Of a DNA stretch of 64,000 bases, positions 62,871-64,000 are shown piece after piece. The stretch lies in the NCBI RefSeq assembly GCF_029625435.1, contig NZ_CP121208.1, forward strand, positions 372,001-436,000, given 5' to 3'. The stretch's first letter is position 1, and each line of letters opens with the position of its first letter. The translations under genes were made by a program, and so were the position numbers. The notes beneath the pieces are model-generated. The model ran no database searches. It worked only from the letters and a program-made list of their open reading frames with translations, and was not told the DNA's origin. The DNA comes from Arcanobacterium canis. Lineage in GTDB: Bacteria > Actinomycetota > Actinomycetes > Actinomycetales > Actinomycetaceae.

Positions 62871-63814
62871 CAGCGCGGTACCGCCACGGAAGCCGTGATC
62901 TGTGAGATCACGTCGTGTGGGCGAACGCCGTCGAGTTCTGCCTCGGGGCGCAAGACTATTCGGTGGGCGAGGGTCGGGAGTGCAAATCCCTTGACATCGT
63001 CGGGCGTGACGTAAGTACGTCCCTGGAGCCACGCCCAACTGCGTGCAGCTGCGAGCAAGGACATTGATCCGCGAGGTGAAGCTCCTGCCATCACCGTCGG
63101 GAGAGATCGTGTGGTGTGAACGAGATCCACGATGTAGCCCAGGACTTGCTCGGAGACCTCGACCTGTGACACTTCATCGCGAGCCTGGCGAATATCATCA
63201 GCATTTGCCACGGCCGTGATTCCCGCACTGGACAGCTCTGTGGGATCGAAGCGGGCCGCATGACGTGCCAGAACTTCGAATTCGACGTCGCGCGAAGGTA
63301 GAGGGAGCTGAATCTTCATCATGAAGCGGTCGATCTGTGCCTCCGGGAGAGGATACGTTCCGGCATGTTCGATGGGGTTTTGAGTGGCAATGACGATGAA
63401 GGGATCGGGAAGAAGCTTGATGTGGCCATCCACACTGACGTGGCGTTCAGCCATCGCTTCGAGCAGAGCTGCTTGGGTTTTCGGTGGCGTTCGATTGATT
63501 TCGTCGGCGAGGAGGATCGAGGTGAAGACTGGCCCTGGGCGGAAGGTGAACTCGCCAGAGTGAAAGATGAGCGAGCCTGTTAAATCACCTGGCATGAGGT
63601 CTGGCGTGAACTGGACACGAGTATGGGGGAGAGCCGTCGCCATCGCGAGCGATCGTGCCAATAATGTTTTCGCAGTTCCCGGCACTCCTTCAAGCAGGAC
63701 ATGACCAGATCCGAGGAGTGCGACAAGTACACCTGTCACAGCATGGTCATTGCCCACCACTGCCTTGGAGATTTCATGGCGAATGGCCACAAATTTTTCG
63801 TGTGCTTGGCTCAT
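62870..63814 (-). CDS. MoxR-family AAA+ ATPase
   Basis: 314 residues. Walker A GVPGTAKT (43-50), Walker B ILLADEINR near residue 106, sensor 1 ATQNPIEHAGTYPLPEAQIDRF, and a C-terminal lid. AAGGAG precedes the ATG. The gene overlaps the upstream DUF4350 stop by ATGA and the downstream DUF58 start. MoxR rings are chaperones for VWA partners; the coupled DUF58 and DUF4350 genes fit that. Confidence 0.93.
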   Translation of the reverse strand: MSQAHEKFVAIRHEISKAVVGNDHAVTGVLVALLGSGHVLLEGVPGTAKTLLARSLAMATALPHTRVQFTPDLMPGDLTGSLIFHSGEFTFRPGPVFTSILLADEINRTPPKTQAALLEAMAERHVSVDGHIKLLPDPFIVIATQNPIEHAGTYPLPEAQIDRFMMKIQLPLPSRDVEFEVLARHAARFDPTELSSAGITAVANADDIRQARDEVSQVEVSEQVLGYIVDLVHTTRSLPTVMAGASPRGSMSLLAAARSWAWLQGRTYVTPDDVKGFALPTLAHRIVLRPEAELDGVRPHDVISQITASVAVPR

Positions 63815-64000
63815 AGCGCTCCTTCGAGTTCGCGTTGTAGTTCCACTAACTGGCTGTCGGTGGTGATCTGACGTGTGTAGAGAAGTTCGGTGAGTTGCTG
63901 AGGATCACGTGCGGTGTGATGCGCCAGCGTTGTGACCACCGTTTCTGGGGTGGCATGTCGGTTAAGCCCCACTGTTTTCGCGACACGTGCAATTGATGCT
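63811..64000 (-). CDS. DUF4350-type protein, C-terminal end only
   Basis: The reverse strand is open from the window edge to a TGA overlapping the MoxR ATG. The visible 62 residues read like the end of DUF4350 (ASIARVAKTVGLNRH, DPQQLTELLYTRQITTDSQ, LQRELEGAL). DUF4350 genes usually precede moxR in actinobacteria. The start is outside the window. Confidence 0.7.
   Translation of the reverse strand, partial: ASIARVAKTVGLNRHATPETVVTTLAHHTARDPQQLTELLYTRQITTDSQLVELQRELEGAL

Larger units (their letters stand above)
1538..63290. repeat. dispersed palindromic octamer CGACGTCG
   Basis: Found by eye at 1538, 2880, 2898, 11127, 11480, 11540, 14945, 15783, 16184, 16745, 17727, 19458, 25868, 27342, 36160, 37468, 38333, 40201, 44516, 49606, 50937, 51973, 52693, 54399, 55250, 56802, 57018 and 63283 (first base). 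Most copies lie inside genes and in more than one reading frame. None was found in 2906-11126 or 27350-36159. Confidence 0.7.

Noticed and set aside
1-64000. Search for tRNA, rRNA, CRISPR arrays, insertion sequences and attachment sites
   Set aside because: None seen: no cloverleaf pattern in gaps, no regularly spaced repeats, no transposase or integrase.

Overview
The window looks like chromosomal DNA of a medium-GC actinobacterium. The evidence is a WhiB regulator, a TIGR03089 protein, DUF3499 and DUF5719 proteins, a glycosyltransferase fused to a polytopic membrane region, tandem LytR-CpsA-Psr proteins, a 7Fe ferredoxin of the FdxA type and many start codons without a Shine-Dalgarno sequence. 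Base composition (around 55% G+C by eye) and gene content fit Actinomycetaceae, for example the Arcanobacterium/Trueperella group. The genus is an inference. No rRNA, tRNA, CRISPR, insertion sequence or prophage was seen.

Layout. 0-6 kb: an amino-acid permease, two tandem BrnQ branched-chain amino-acid carriers, a DUF421 membrane protein and a butanediol-dehydrogenase-like enzyme. 6.1-6.9 kb: the C-terminal remnant of a polymorphic nuclease-type toxin, followed at once by an intact immunity-like gene; this is the clearest accessory element. 7-11.8 kb: EcsC-family protein, then a carbohydrate ABC importer (binding protein, two permeases, DUF624) with no ATPase of its own. 11.8-17.2 kb: S66 peptidase, phosphatidylcholine synthase with a glycerophosphodiesterase, a short CDF-type transporter, DUF4870 and CTP synthase. 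17.3-28 kb: SWIM/SNF2 helicase, alpha/beta hydrolase, patatin-like protein, Kup, M18 aminopeptidase, and the lipB-lipA pair. 28-34.2 kb: a peptide ABC importer with both ATPases in one chain. 34.4-38.2 kb: a heterodimeric ABC exporter with one dead and one live nucleotide site, preceded by two palindromes. 38-50 kb: PH-domain protein, proline iminopeptidase, TypA, VanW protein, ferredoxin, Maf, DUF885, an Rv1264-like cyclase and a two-component system. 50-64 kb: an envelope and division locus (GtrA, two LCP ligases, TIGR03089, WhiB, GT2, DUF5719, degenerate zincin, DUF3499, RDD, SpoIIM, DUF58, MoxR, DUF4350).

How the genes work together. Lipid and choline turnover pairs Pcs with the adjacent diesterase. 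Nitrogen and carbon supply rests on BrnQ carriers, the amino-acid permease, the peptide importer and several peptidases. The last 14 kb appears devoted to cell-wall glycopolymer attachment, glycosyl transfer and membrane remodelling under WhiB control.

Unusual signals. (1) The palindromic octamer CGACGTCG occurs 28 times by hand count, far above base-composition expectation. (2) Several divergent gene pairs are separated by only 45-65 bp, with a -10-like hexamer six or seven bases before each start codon, suggesting back-to-back leaderless promoters. (3) The toxin/immunity remnant at 6.1-6.9 kb has foreign-looking codon use.
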